From: Planctomycetota bacterium
GTDB taxonomy: Bacteria; Planctomycetota; UBA8108; UBA1146; JAKEFC01
Assembly: GCA_022616235.1 (NCBI GenBank)
Contig: JAKEFC010000157.1
Span: 1 to 34,019, forward strand
Direction of reading: 5' to 3'
DNA length: 34,019 nt
Each line of letters begins with the position of its first letter. Positions within the stretch are counted from its first letter, which is position 1. This document shows positions 26,555 through 34,019 of the stretch, one piece after another. The notes under the pieces are model-generated. The model did no database searches. It was not told the origin of the DNA and saw nothing but the letters and a program-made list of their open reading frames with translations. The position numbers were made by a program, and so were the translations under genes.

Positions 26555-27552
26555 ACCCGCAGATGGCGCCGAGCAGGAAGGGCGAGTCCGAGCCGCGTCG
26601 CGCGTCCGCGCGCCCCGCGGTGGAGCTGGCCATCGACGGCCGCACGGTGAGCGTTCCGGAGGGAACCACCATCCTCGGCGCCTGCCGGGGCATCGGGATC
26701 GAGATTCCCACGCTCTGCTATCTCGAGACGTTGCGTCCGGTGAACGTCTGCCGCCTCTGCATGGTCGAGGTGGATGGCTCGCGCGTACTCGTACCGAGCT
26801 GCTCGCGGCCGGTGGAGGCGGGAATGAAGGTGCACACCGGCACGGAGCGCGTGCGGCACACGCGTAAGCTCGTGCTCGAGCTGCTCGCGTCATCGGTCGA
26901 TCTCTCCACGACGCCCGGGATCGATGCGTTGCTCCAGGAATACGGCTGCCGGCCGGAGCGCTTCGGTCCCAGAGCGGCGGCCGCGGACGCGGGCGTCCGC
27001 GACGGTGCGGTCGCGGGACACCACGAGCCGCCGGATCCGCGCACTGCGGCGACCGTCGCGCAGCCGGTCAAGGTCGACAACGACCTCTACGTGCGCGACT
27101 ACGGCAAGTGCATCCTCTGCTACAAGTGCGTGGAAGCCTGCGGCCCGGACCATCAGAACACGTTCGCCATCGCCGTCGCGGGGCGCGGCTTCGAAGCGCG
27201 CATCTCGACGGAAATGGCCGTGACGCTTCCCGATTCCGCGTGCGTCTACTGCGGCAACTGCATCGCGGTCTGTCCGACGGGCGCCCTCATGGTGCGGAGC
27301 GAATTCGACATGCGCGCAGCGGGCACTTGGGACGAGGCGCGGCAGACGAAGACCGACACGATCTGCCCCTATTGCGGCGTCGGCTGCACCTTGACCCTGC
27401 ACGTGCAAGACGGCCAGATCGTGAAGGCAAGCTCGCCGCTCGCGAACGACATCACGCGCGGCAACCTCTGCATCAAGGGGCGCTTCGGCTGGCGCTTCGT
27501 CCAGCCGCGCGAAAGGGACGGCCGAGCGCGGGAGGGCGATGCCTGCGCCTGA
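26551..27552 (+). CDS. Formate dehydrogenase iron-sulfur subunit: NuoG-like N-terminal part plus the detached [4Fe-4S] motif of FdhA
   Basis: 333 residues; GTG at 26551 overlaps the previous stop by four bases (GTGA); ATG at 26563 is an alternative. A [2Fe-2S] ferredoxin domain comes first (Cys56, Cys67, Cys70, Cys84). The His/Cys3 cluster of NuoG-type proteins is absent: HTRKLVLELLAS leads straight into SVDLSTTPGID. Two [4Fe-4S] motifs follow (Cys187, 190, 193, 197 and Cys231, 234, 237, 241). The end has CPYCGVGC (Cys272, 275, 279) and GNLCIKG (Cys307), the cluster that normally opens the molybdenum domain of FdhA. The chain stops right after GRFGWRFVQ, where a one-piece FdhA would continue with the sequence now starting the first gene. 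It must assemble with FdhA to complete the active site wiring. Confidence 0.9.
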   Translation: MNPQMAPSRKGESEPRRASARPAVELAIDGRTVSVPEGTTILGACRGIGIEIPTLCYLETLRPVNVCRLCMVEVDGSRVLVPSCSRPVEAGMKVHTGTERVRHTRKLVLELLASSVDLSTTPGIDALLQEYGCRPERFGPRAAAADAGVRDGAVAGHHEPPDPRTAATVAQPVKVDNDLYVRDYGKCILCYKCVEACGPDHQNTFAIAVAGRGFEARISTEMAVTLPDSACVYCGNCIAVCPTGALMVRSEFDMRAAGTWDEARQTKTDTICPYCGVGCTLTLHVQDGQIVKASSPLANDITRGNLCIKGRFGWRFVQPRERDGRAREGDACA

Positions 27553-28402
27553 GAAGCCGCCGCCTGAAGGTCCCGTCCAAGGACTCGGCTACGCCAAACC
27601 CGTGAAGGATCACTCGTACTTGCGCCTCTCGGAAGACGGCGCGGCGACCGAGCGCGCGCCGATCGCCGAGGAGGTGCCGGTCGCGTTCGTCTATGCGGGG
27701 CGGCCGCACGTCGTGATGCTGAGCACTCCGCTCGACCTCGAGGACTTCGCGGTCGGGTTCACCATCAGCGAGGAGATTTGCGGCGGGGCCGCGGAGATCG
27801 GCGCCATCGACGTGGTGCGCCACAGCCGCGGGATCGAGCTTCAAATCGCGATTCCGGCCGGCGCCGCAGAGCGGCTCTCCGCCCGCACGCGCGCGCTCGC
27901 GGGGCGCACTGGTTGCGGGATCTGCGGCGTCGAGGCGATCGATGACGCGGTGCGTGCGCCGCGCGCGGTGCGATCGTCACTCGCAATCGACGCCGCCGCG
28001 CTCTGGCGCGCGGAGGAAGCGCTCGACGCGCGCCAGCCCTACAATCGCGCGACGCGCACCGTGCACGCCGCGGCCTGGGCGACGGCCGCTGGCGAACTCC
28101 AGGTCGTGCGCGAAGATGTCGGCCGCCACAACGCCCTCGACAAGGTGATCGGAGCGCTCGCCCGCGCGGGCACCGATCCGAGCGGGGGATTCTTCTTGGT
28201 CACCAGCCGCGCGAGTTTCGAACTCGTTCAGAAGTCGGCGGTCGCCGGCGTCCCGCTTCTCGCCGCAGTTTCCCGGCCCACCAGCCTCGCCATCCGCCTC
28301 GCGGACGCCGCCGGCATCACCCTAGCCGGCCTCCTCCGCTCCCGCTCCGCAAACATCTACACTCATCCCGAGCGCGTGCGATTCGGCGCGCCGCTCCCGT
28401 GA
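27539..28402 (+). CDS. fdhD: Formate dehydrogenase accessory sulfurtransferase FdhD
   Basis: 287 residues, starting inside the end of the previous gene (14-base overlap). FdhD carries sulfur from IscS to the molybdenum cofactor of formate dehydrogenase. The sulfur-carrying loop is TGCGICG (Cys126, Cys129). Other family signatures: PLDLEDFAVGFTISEEI, REDVGRHNALDKVIG, SRASFELVQKSAVAGVPLL. The first 45 residues are a poorly conserved tail. Being in the operon supports a functional Mo/W-dependent enzyme. Confidence 0.95.
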   Translation: MPAPEKPPPEGPVQGLGYAKPVKDHSYLRLSEDGAATERAPIAEEVPVAFVYAGRPHVVMLSTPLDLEDFAVGFTISEEICGGAAEIGAIDVVRHSRGIELQIAIPAGAAERLSARTRALAGRTGCGICGVEAIDDAVRAPRAVRSSLAIDAAALWRAEEALDARQPYNRATRTVHAAAWATAAGELQVVREDVGRHNALDKVIGALARAGTDPSGGFFLVTSRASFELVQKSAVAGVPLLAAVSRPTSLAIRLADAAGITLAGLLRSRSANIYTHPERVRFGAPLP

Positions 28403-28468
28403 CGACTATCGCGGCTCCAGCAAGCCTATCGATCGAAGCGCCGGATGCAGGAGATCTGCCCGCAGGGA

Positions 28469-28489
28469 GCAGCTCAGAGTATTAGCTGC
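28469..28489. other. Small inverted repeat between convergent genes
   Basis: GCAGCT and AGCTGC flank nine bases. It overlaps the last codons of the minus-strand gene ending at 28482 and lies 67 bases after fdhD. It may help terminate either transcript, but no T-tract follows. Confidence 0.3.
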
Positions 28490-29519
28490 CATCGCCCGCG
28501 GTGTTTTTCTTGTCGGAATTCGTATCGTCGATCACGGGAATCTCGACGGTCGCAGGCGCGACCTTGCCCTCTTTCCAATCGTCGAAGGACATCGTCATCT
28601 TCGCGGTACCGAGGCCAGCTTCTTCGGGGACCCGCACGGGGCCGTGAAACTGATTGCCTCAACATCTCCCCTTGAGAACGTACCGGCACGTGACGGGCTT
28701 CTCGCCGGCGACTTTGGGTGGAAACTCCAATTCGACGACGGGGTACACGTTCTCGGGAACGAGATCGTAGGACATTATCGCAAAGGTGCCGTGACCCAAA
28801 CCGGGCGTCCCCAGCATCAAGGGCGGCTCTTGATGGTCGTTCGAGCGCTGTAGCTTGTCGGTGTGATTGTTGCGAAGCGTGAGTGGACCGCCGAAGTGAA
28901 TCACGGGGGCGTCCTGCGCGCGCGCCGCAAACGCCAGATGGCCGCGCCGGTCGATCCAGGCAAAGTGCAGAACACGCTTATCCTTCGTGTCGGCGAACAG
29001 CCCATAGCACTTCGGGTCGAGCTTGATGGCCACCGAATAGGCGAGGCCGTCCGGCGTCGTGAGCCAGGTCCAGTCCAAAGACGCTTGCCATTCCTCGAGC
29101 GTCGACGCGTTCGTGTCGGGGGCGTCGCCGATCTTGCGCCGATACTGCATTTGCGTCACTTCCAGGTCGGCGTGCGTCAGGCCTCCGACCGCAAGGTCGC
29201 CGGCTTTGATCGACCTGGACTCCGAAGTGAACGGATTTCCGACGGCCGTCATGGCGGGCGCAGCGACGTTCTCGCCCTCATCGGTCAAGTCGCCGTTGCC
29301 GTTCCTGTCGACGAACAGGGTTTCGCCGTCCAGGACGAGCCAGACGCGAGTCTTCGCCTCCGGGCCGAAGACAAGCAAGCAGTATCTCTGGGTCTTGGCG
29401 CGATAGGCGGGTTCCTTGACGATGCTGCGGTCGACCCCGCTCAGATCGACCGCGGACGCCGGGAGCGAAAGCAGCGCAAGACTCAAGACCGTTGAGAAGA
29501 CTTGCAAAACTCGATTCAT
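28482..29519 (-). CDS. Exported protein of unknown function with a C-terminal Cys-Sec pair (Sec287)
   Basis: ATG at 29519 (AAGGAG 11 bases upstream) starts a signal peptide ending LPASA. The frame reaches LKGRC and then TGA at 28661-28659, and continues for 58 codons to TAA at 28482. Read through, the protein is 345 residues with Cys286-Sec287. The tail GNQFHGPVRVPEEAG, KMTMSFDDWKEGKVAP, ATVEIPVID looks like normal protein and is similar to C-termini I associate with planctomycete secreted proteins having Cys at this place. The N-terminal region has a DRNGNGDLTDEGE segment like an EF-hand loop, suggesting calcium binding. No enzyme family is recognised. The vicinal Cys-Sec pair suggests a redox or metal site. 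A possible SECIS hairpin follows the UGA. A caller stopping at UGA would give 286 residues. Confidence 0.78.
28629..28661 (-). promoter_or_regulatory. In-frame UGA (28659-28661) with candidate SECIS hairpin
   Basis: Fifteen nt after UGA a five-pair stem GGCCC/GGGUC (one G-U) closes the loop CGUGC (28629-28643). The loop starts 20 nt from UGA and has G in position 2. The stem is the weakest of the four in the window. A competing fold, CACG/CGUG with loop GCCC, overlaps it. Confidence 0.5.
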
Positions 29520-29643
29520 GACAGCAATCACTCCTTCTCGTACGACGGACTCGAATTAGGTCGAAAGCTCCGGCCCACGACGCGTTACGGTACGACGTTG
29601 GAGGCGAGTTTGACAGCCGAACTCGAAGCGATACAGTCATGCC

Positions 29644-30000
29644 ATGACCGGTAACGAGGACGGAAAAGCTGCATCGACTGCTCACGCATCCACGGGGCAA
29701 GGCCGAGCCGAGCCAACCGTGGAAGGCTGTTGCACGCGCTATGCGCCGGGGCCGAGATGGACTGAAGGCAAGAAGATCGACGAGCAGATTGGGTTTCCGG
29801 AGCAGCTCGTATGGTGGCGCGAGCATGCGAAGAATGCGCGCATGCAGATTCTTGGAGTTCCCGCGACCAGACCGGACGAGTTGTTCGTAACGTGGCGCCT
29901 GAAATCTCTGGACGAGGTCCAGGAAATGGTGCGTCTCTCGCCGTTCGTCCAATCCGAGGTCATGGTCGCCACTACGCTACCGGGCTTACCGAAGACCTGA
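29644..30000 (+). CDS. Small YCII-like protein
   Basis: 118 residues. After about 30 low-complexity residues comes YAPGPRWTEGKKIDEQIGF, then a helix and LGVPATRPDELFVTWRLKSLDEVQEMVRLSPFV. This resembles the YCII/YciI-like dimeric alpha-beta barrel fold, with the GP-x-W start and the D-E-x-x-x-M helix before a final strand. Family function is poorly known (small-molecule lyase or sensing roles have been suggested). The N-terminus may be wrong: the usual first beta-strand before GP-x-W is hardly visible. Confidence 0.55.
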   Translation: MTGNEDGKAASTAHASTGQGRAEPTVEGCCTRYAPGPRWTEGKKIDEQIGFPEQLVWWREHAKNARMQILGVPATRPDELFVTWRLKSLDEVQEMVRLSPFVQSEVMVATTLPGLPKT

Positions 30001-30520
30001 GGCAACAAGCCATGTTGACGCCGGCGGCGTCCTGCAAGCATCTCCCGCTCCCGCTCGCGCTCCGGCTTGCCCGATCTGGACATCGACTGCTGAACACCGA
30101 GCCGAAGCGCTACGGGAGTCCGGAAGAGGACGCAAGGGGGGGCATGCAACACGCGTAGCGGCAAGCCCGGTTCGCTTCGATGAGGCGAACAATATTTGAC
30201 GATTCACCATCGAGACATCGATTCGCTTCGTGCACCTCGCAATCTGCGCCTTTACACGGGCCGGAGATTCATTACGGACTCACGCGAATCACCGCGCTGC
30301 GCGCGGATCTCGCGGCGCTCCGTACTTACGAAAGCAGCGCCGGCTTGCACTGAAACCCTACGGTAACCTACCATGCTCGCGATTTGGGCTTCGTCATTTC
30401 ACACCGGTTTGGGTCGCTGTCGGGATGCTTCGGCGCCGATGCCGTCGCCTCGAACGTCGTGCGGCGTTCCATCTAGGCGGACCATTGCGAGGTGGCTATG
30501 TCCACCGGGAAGGGGGCTCG
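30001..30520. other. Intergenic region, no gene seen
   Basis: 520 bases before the P-domain protein. Open frames here have no protein-like composition. Probably holds the promoter and leader of the secreted protein gene; no consensus promoter was identified. Confidence 0.55.
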
Positions 30521-32626
30521 ATGAGTCGCGTCTTGGGGGTCGCTTCATTCTTCGCTCTACTGTTTGGGAGCGCCGTAACTCTGGCACAGGTGCCGGACTC
30601 GGAGACTTGCTCGTTTCCCGGAGCCGCGTTCGGCGGAATCATTATCTCGGTCTCCGACACGATCGACCCGGGAGTCGATCTGACGGTCGGCGGCGTCGAA
30701 GTAACCACCAACATTGATCATAGTGTGGCGGCCAACGTCGAAATTACGATCACTTCTCCCGTGGGTACGGTGGTCACGCTCTTCGACAACAGCGCCGGCG
30801 CGACTTCCGACATTAGTGTCATCTGGTCGGGGATTGGAATCGCTCACGGGGGAGACGAGTTTACATGTGGCTGCCTGATGCAGCCCAGCGGTCCCGGAAC
30901 GCTCGCGGACTTCGAGGCGCAATCCTCCGCCGGAACTTGGACGCTCACGGCAACGGATTCGCTCAGTTTCCTCAGCGGCGGCACGCTCGATTCGTGGTGC
31001 CTGCGCCTCTTCCGGCCGCACACTCCGGAAATCCAGGTGTGCGAACTGCCTGCCGCCGGATTCGGGGAGGACCCGCTGCCCGCCTCGATCTCGCAGAGCA
31101 TCGAAGTACTCGACGACATCGCGATCGGCGAGGTGGAGGTCTACACCGACTTTACTCACGCATTCATTGGAGATATCACTACGTGGATTACATCTCCGGC
31201 AGGAACCTTCGTGACGCTTTACGCCGAAGGCGGCGGTTCCGAGGACAATCTCATCGTCACCTGGTCCGATCGCGGCGCGCCCTATGGAGCGCCGTCCTAT
31301 CAGTGCGATTGCTTGATGCAGCCGGCCGGCTTCGAGGGCCTCGCCGATTTCGAACGCGAATCCTCGGCGGGAACGTGGACCATCGATGCTTCGGATTCGT
31401 TTGCCGCCTCCGACGGAGGTACATTGGACGAAGTCTGCCTCCGTATATTCCGCCTACCGGCCGATTTCGAGACCTGCGAGGCGCCCGGCGTCGCCATAGG
31501 CGACATAGGGCTGCCGGAATCGATCTCCGAGACGATCGACGTCACTGCCGCTTTCACGATTTTTGACACGCAAGTACATACCGATTTCACCCACGGGTTC
31601 ATCGGCGACATTGTCGCTTCGCTCACGTCGCCGGCAGGCACGACGGTGACTCTGTACTCGGAAGGTGGCGGCGCCAGCGACGACTTGATCGTGACGTGGT
31701 CGGACCTTGGAGTCGCGCACGGCGCCGTCTCGTTCCGGTGCGACTGCAAGATGCAGCCGAGCGGACCTGGCACGGCGGCCGATTTTTCCGGCAGCTCGTC
31801 GCTCGGAATCTGGACCTTGGACGCGACAGACTCGTTTCCAGCGAGCGGCGGCGGCCCGCTCGATGAATGGTGCATTCGATTGTACGAAGTGTTCCCCGAT
31901 CTAGAGGTCTGCGCGGAGCCGGGCGCTTCATTCGGTTTCGATCTGCTCCCAGAAACCATCGTCGAGTCCACTACTGTGATTGACAAACTGACAGTTGGCG
32001 AAGCAGAAGTCTACGTCGACATCACGCACGCGTTTTCCGGCGATGTATTCCTCTCGGTGGAATCTCCAGCCGGTACCGTCGTGTCCCTGAAGGAGGCTTC
32101 CATAGGTGGAAGCGATGACGGTGTCATCGCCACGTGGTCGGATCGAGGCGTTGCCTACTCGACCGCCGTCGCCAATTGCGGGTGCCTGATTCAGCCGAGC
32201 GGCCCAGGAGCGATGGCGGATCTTTCCGGGGAGCCCGCGAGCGGGACCTGGAACCTGACCGCGACGGACACCTTCGAAGCGACTGGCGCCGGCACGATCG
32301 AGAGATGGTGCGTGCGCATCTTCGAGTCGGCCGGCCCGAATTTCCTGCGCGGGGACTGCAACGCCGATGGCGTCACGAACGCGCTCATCGATGCGCTCTT
32401 CATTCTGAACTGGCAATTCAGCATGGGCGCGGCGCCTCCTTGCTTCGATGCCGCCGACGTCAACGGAGACAACGTCGTGAACGCGCTCATCGATGCGCTC
32501 TTCCTATTGAACTGGCAATTCAGCATGGGCCCGGCGCCGCCGGCGCCGGGGCCGACGGTCTGCGGTCTCGATCCAGATGGGGACGTGGCCGTCGTTTGCG
32601 CGACGCCGCCGATAACTTGTCCGTGA
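30521..32626 (+). CDS. Secreted protein with four P-domains (proprotein convertase type) and a dockerin-like C-terminus
   Basis: 701 residues. ATG at 30521 with AAGGGGG upstream; signal peptide RVLGVASFFALLFGSAVTLAQ. Four copies of a unit of about 140 residues follow. Each has a Cys near the start, an edge strand such as GEVEVYTDFTHAFIGDI, SPAGT-x-VTL, a TWSD-x-G segment, CDCLMQP or similar, SSAGTWTL-x-A-x-DSF, and a final LD-x-WC-x-R-F. This is the P-domain (Pfam P_proprotein), usually attached to subtilisin-like proteases; no protease domain is present here. The C-terminal 100 residues contain GDCNADG and DVNGDN, two calcium-binding dockerin-like repeats with ALIDALF helices. Such tails are common in planctomycete secreted proteins. 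Likely a cell-surface or matrix adhesion protein. The longer open frame upstream is not used. Confidence 0.88.
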   Translation: MSRVLGVASFFALLFGSAVTLAQVPDSETCSFPGAAFGGIIISVSDTIDPGVDLTVGGVEVTTNIDHSVAANVEITITSPVGTVVTLFDNSAGATSDISVIWSGIGIAHGGDEFTCGCLMQPSGPGTLADFEAQSSAGTWTLTATDSLSFLSGGTLDSWCLRLFRPHTPEIQVCELPAAGFGEDPLPASISQSIEVLDDIAIGEVEVYTDFTHAFIGDITTWITSPAGTFVTLYAEGGGSEDNLIVTWSDRGAPYGAPSYQCDCLMQPAGFEGLADFERESSAGTWTIDASDSFAASDGGTLDEVCLRIFRLPADFETCEAPGVAIGDIGLPESISETIDVTAAFTIFDTQVHTDFTHGFIGDIVASLTSPAGTTVTLYSEGGGASDDLIVTWSDLGVAHGAVSFRCDCKMQPSGPGTAADFSGSSSLGIWTLDATDSFPASGGGPLDEWCIRLYEVFPDLEVCAEPGASFGFDLLPETIVESTTVIDKLTVGEAEVYVDITHAFSGDVFLSVESPAGTVVSLKEASIGGSDDGVIATWSDRGVAYSTAVANCGCLIQPSGPGAMADLSGEPASGTWNLTATDTFEATGAGTIERWCVRIFESAGPNFLRGDCNADGVTNALIDALFILNWQFSMGAAPPCFDAADVNGDNVVNALIDALFLLNWQFSMGPAPPAPGPTVCGLDPDGDVAVVCATPPITCP
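32378..32530 (+). repeat. Direct repeat of 51 bp, 102 bp apart, coding for the dockerin-like helices
   Basis: Copies at 32378-32428 and 32480-32530 differ at only a few bases, although most other parts of the two dockerin repeats are different. Both encode NALIDALF followed by LNWQFSMG. The near-identity at DNA level suggests recent duplication or gene conversion. Confidence 0.85.
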
Positions 32627-32672
32627 TCCTAACGCGAATGCGTATTGGCTGATTGCGCGAAGTCTCGAATCA

Positions 32673-32702
32673 CCCTCGCCGGCGGATTCCCGCCGGCGAG
32701 GG
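32673..32702 (+). terminator. Hairpin terminator after the P-domain gene
   Basis: Perfect 12-pair stem ccctcgccggcg/cgccggcgaggg with loop gattcc, followed by ggcttt. It lies 47 bases after the stop. The T-run is short, so efficiency is unsure; it also separates the gene from the converging one at 32749. Confidence 0.65.
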
Positions 32703-32748
32703 GGCTTTGCGGGAGCCCTGAGCGCCTCACCTGCGGCAATGCGTCTCG

Positions 32749-33174
32749 CTATTGATGCCCATTCGTCGCAAGCTGGTACGTACCGTCGCCATTTTGGAAT
32801 TGTGCTCTTCTTAGTGCGTTGCGAACGACGAGGCCGAGGCCCTTCTTGGATCTGCCGCCGCGTTCGGCGGCACGCGAGACGATCTCCATGAGCTTTCGGT
32901 ACTCGAGCGGACCTCGCGACTGGAGCACGCGCTCGATCAAGCCGGCGACCTCGTCGACGGACGCGCCGCCGCCGGAGGGTCGTGGTGCAGCCATTCGCTG
33001 CGGCGTCTCGCCCGTCAGCTCCGCGATCGCTACTTGCACACGGAGGAGTTGCTTGGCGATTTCGTCGGCTTGACGCACGAGCGGCGCAAGCGCCTCGAAG
33101 ATCCGCTTCTCTTCGGTTCGAAGTAGGTCAACGGTCGTCAGTAGGCCCGGCGTAGCGGTAGTCGGCTCTTGCAA
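32749..33174 (-). CDS. Small protein with N-terminal coiled coil and C-terminal winged-helix-like domain
   Basis: 141 residues. TTG start at 33174 with GAGGAG seven bases upstream. Residues 15-55 form a charged amphipathic helix (LLRTEEKRIFEALAPLVRQADEIAKQLLRVQ), probably a coiled coil. After a Pro/Gly linker, residues 72-135 resemble a HARE-HTH or winged-helix fold: VAGLIERVLQSRGPLEYRKL, then KGLGLVVRNALRRAQF and a wing FQNGDGTYQL. Possibly a DNA-binding or chromatin-like regulator. No named family is certain. Confidence 0.65.
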   Translation of the reverse strand: MQEPTTATPGLLTTVDLLRTEEKRIFEALAPLVRQADEIAKQLLRVQVAIAELTGETPQRMAAPRPSGGGASVDEVAGLIERVLQSRGPLEYRKLMEIVSRAAERGGRSKKGLGLVVRNALRRAQFQNGDGTYQLATNGHQ

Positions 33175-33532
33175 GTGTCGTCTCCTCGGAATCGAGCCCG
33201 GTGCTCGGTGTCGGCAGTGGGTTTCGCAAGCGGTCTAGTATTGCGACGAATCATGAACCCTGATCATCGCCCTATGATTAGGGTGCATCAAGGCCGTATG
33301 GCCCCGGAATTCCGCATTACTGCCGCCGATTACCCCTTCGTGACTCCCACCGAAATGCAGGGACCGGGCTCACAATAGACCGTTGGCCTGGACTGCGGGT
33401 CGAGATCTCCTGATTGCCGCCACCGCCGGACCCTTGAATACAGCCCGCGATGCGCTATACAACACAGTCCGCAAGGTGGGAGTACTCCGCTCTAGGCGCC
33501 AATGCGGGCAACAATCGAAAGATCGGTGCCTC
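33175..33532. other. Intergenic region, nothing clear
   Basis: 358 bases of lower coding quality between the small winged-helix gene and the last ORF. I see no gene, repeat or terminator that I can support. Confidence 0.5.
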
Positions 33533-33934
33533 ATGAAAAGTCGCCGTCGCATAAACCCGTCACAGGTAATCGCTCGGGTCTCGATGAAGCGTCGTCACGC
33601 GCGCATTCTCGTCGAATTTGCCTCCGACGCGTCCGACGCAGTCGGATGCGCCATCAGCGTGAGCTGCCTCATCCGCGGCTTTGCGTTGCTGCTGGAGTCG
33701 AAGCGCTCCGCCCTGCTCTACCAGTTCGATCGCGTCGCTCCGCTCTACCGACCGAAGAATGGTTTCGAAGCGGAAGAACGCATCTTCGACGCGACGGTCG
33801 CCGGCGCGCTCGAAGCAGGCTTGGAGGGCCTCTGGCCTCGGCTAGCAACCAAGCGAAGAACCAAGGCGACGTCACCTCGGAAGCACGCCCGTGCCAGAAT
33901 GCGCTCACCGAGTCGCCGGCGTCCGTGGGGTTAG
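33533..33934 (+). CDS. Doubtful hypothetical protein
   Basis: 133 residues if started at ATG 33533. The middle part (ILVEFASDASDAVGCAISVSCLIRGFALLLESKRSALLYQFDRVAPLY) is acceptable protein sequence, but the C-terminus is a run of Arg/Lys/Ser/Pro that may be non-coding. No good ribosome site and no recognised family. It may be a real small gene or only an open frame. Confidence 0.3.
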   Translation: MKSRRRINPSQVIARVSMKRRHARILVEFASDASDAVGCAISVSCLIRGFALLLESKRSALLYQFDRVAPLYRPKNGFEAEERIFDATVAGALEAGLEGLWPRLATKRRTKATSPRKHARARMRSPSRRRPWG

Positions 33935-34019
33935 TTCTTCGCGACCGGTCGAGCCGGTCCCAGGACTTGGGTATGCAAGGAAGCGCGACGAAGTCGAAGG
34001 TACACTCTCGAGGCCTGGC

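Noticed and set aside
24503-26893. 796-residue minus-strand open frame opposite the NuoEF-like gene
   Set aside because: Arg/Ala-rich antisense shadow; the plus strand has clear cofactor motifs.
6459-28661. A changed genetic code (UGA as a general sense codon)
   Set aside because: dnaE2, fdhB, fdhD and other genes use TGA as their ordinary stop, and the four internal TGAs are single and followed by hairpins.
30600-32330. Possible CRISPR-like or satellite array in the region of recurring motifs
   Set aside because: The periodicity is about 430 bases and only at protein level; it comes from four P-domains.

Overview
The window is high-GC bacterial chromosome, almost fully coding, with genes on both strands and no rRNA, tRNA, CRISPR array, insertion sequence or phage gene that I can recognise. 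The best guess for the source is an uncultured planctomycete-like bacterium. The main clue is a secreted protein with repeated P-domains and a C-terminal dockerin-like Ca-binding tail of a kind common in Planctomycetota. This phylum call is inference. UGA is used both as a normal stop (dnaE2, fdhD and others) and, as argued here, as a selenocysteine (Sec) codon.

Layout. 1-3706 (+): the 3' end of imuB and a complete dnaE2, the SOS mutasome pair. 3803-6548 (-): a secreted vanadium-haloperoxidase/PAP2-like enzyme and an outer-membrane beta-barrel gene with an in-frame UGA and a frameshift. 6836-11129 (-): three consecutive lipoprotein genes (a trypsin-like protease fusion, an LpoB-like protein and a COG3014-like protein). 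11389-13011 (-): a membrane protein followed by a thioredoxin-fold protein whose UxxC motif is interrupted by UGA. 13382-17271 (+): a methyltransferase, a class C beta-lactamase-type hydrolase, an exported HEAT-like protein and a YiiX-type cysteine hydrolase. 17457-22446 (+): a single-domain response regulator, a small histidine kinase and a large hybrid kinase. 22701-28402 (+): a Sec-containing NAD-type formate dehydrogenase operon whose alpha chain is split between the first and third genes, ending with fdhD. 28482-29519 (-): an exported protein of unknown function that reads through a UGA in a Cys-Sec pair. 29644-34019: a YCII-like protein, the four-P-domain secreted protein, a small coiled-coil/winged-helix protein and a doubtful ORF.

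The main result is that four separate genes (fdhA, the thioredoxin-like gene, the C-terminal Cys-Sec gene and the beta-barrel gene) each carry an in-frame UGA with protein-like sequence continuing after it. Each UGA is followed at 18-23 nt by the apical loop of a possible bacterial SECIS hairpin with G at loop position 1 or 2. fdhA is a known type of selenoprotein and its hairpin loop lies at the same codon distance as in E. coli fdhF, as I remember that sequence. The other three look like little-described selenoproteins, all predicted to be exported or in the envelope. If they are ended at UGA, as a default gene caller would do, the redox centre and most of the thioredoxin fold, the conserved-looking tail, and the whole beta-barrel are lost.

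All coordinates and residue numbers were worked out by hand from the sequence. Family names come from motif recognition without database searches.
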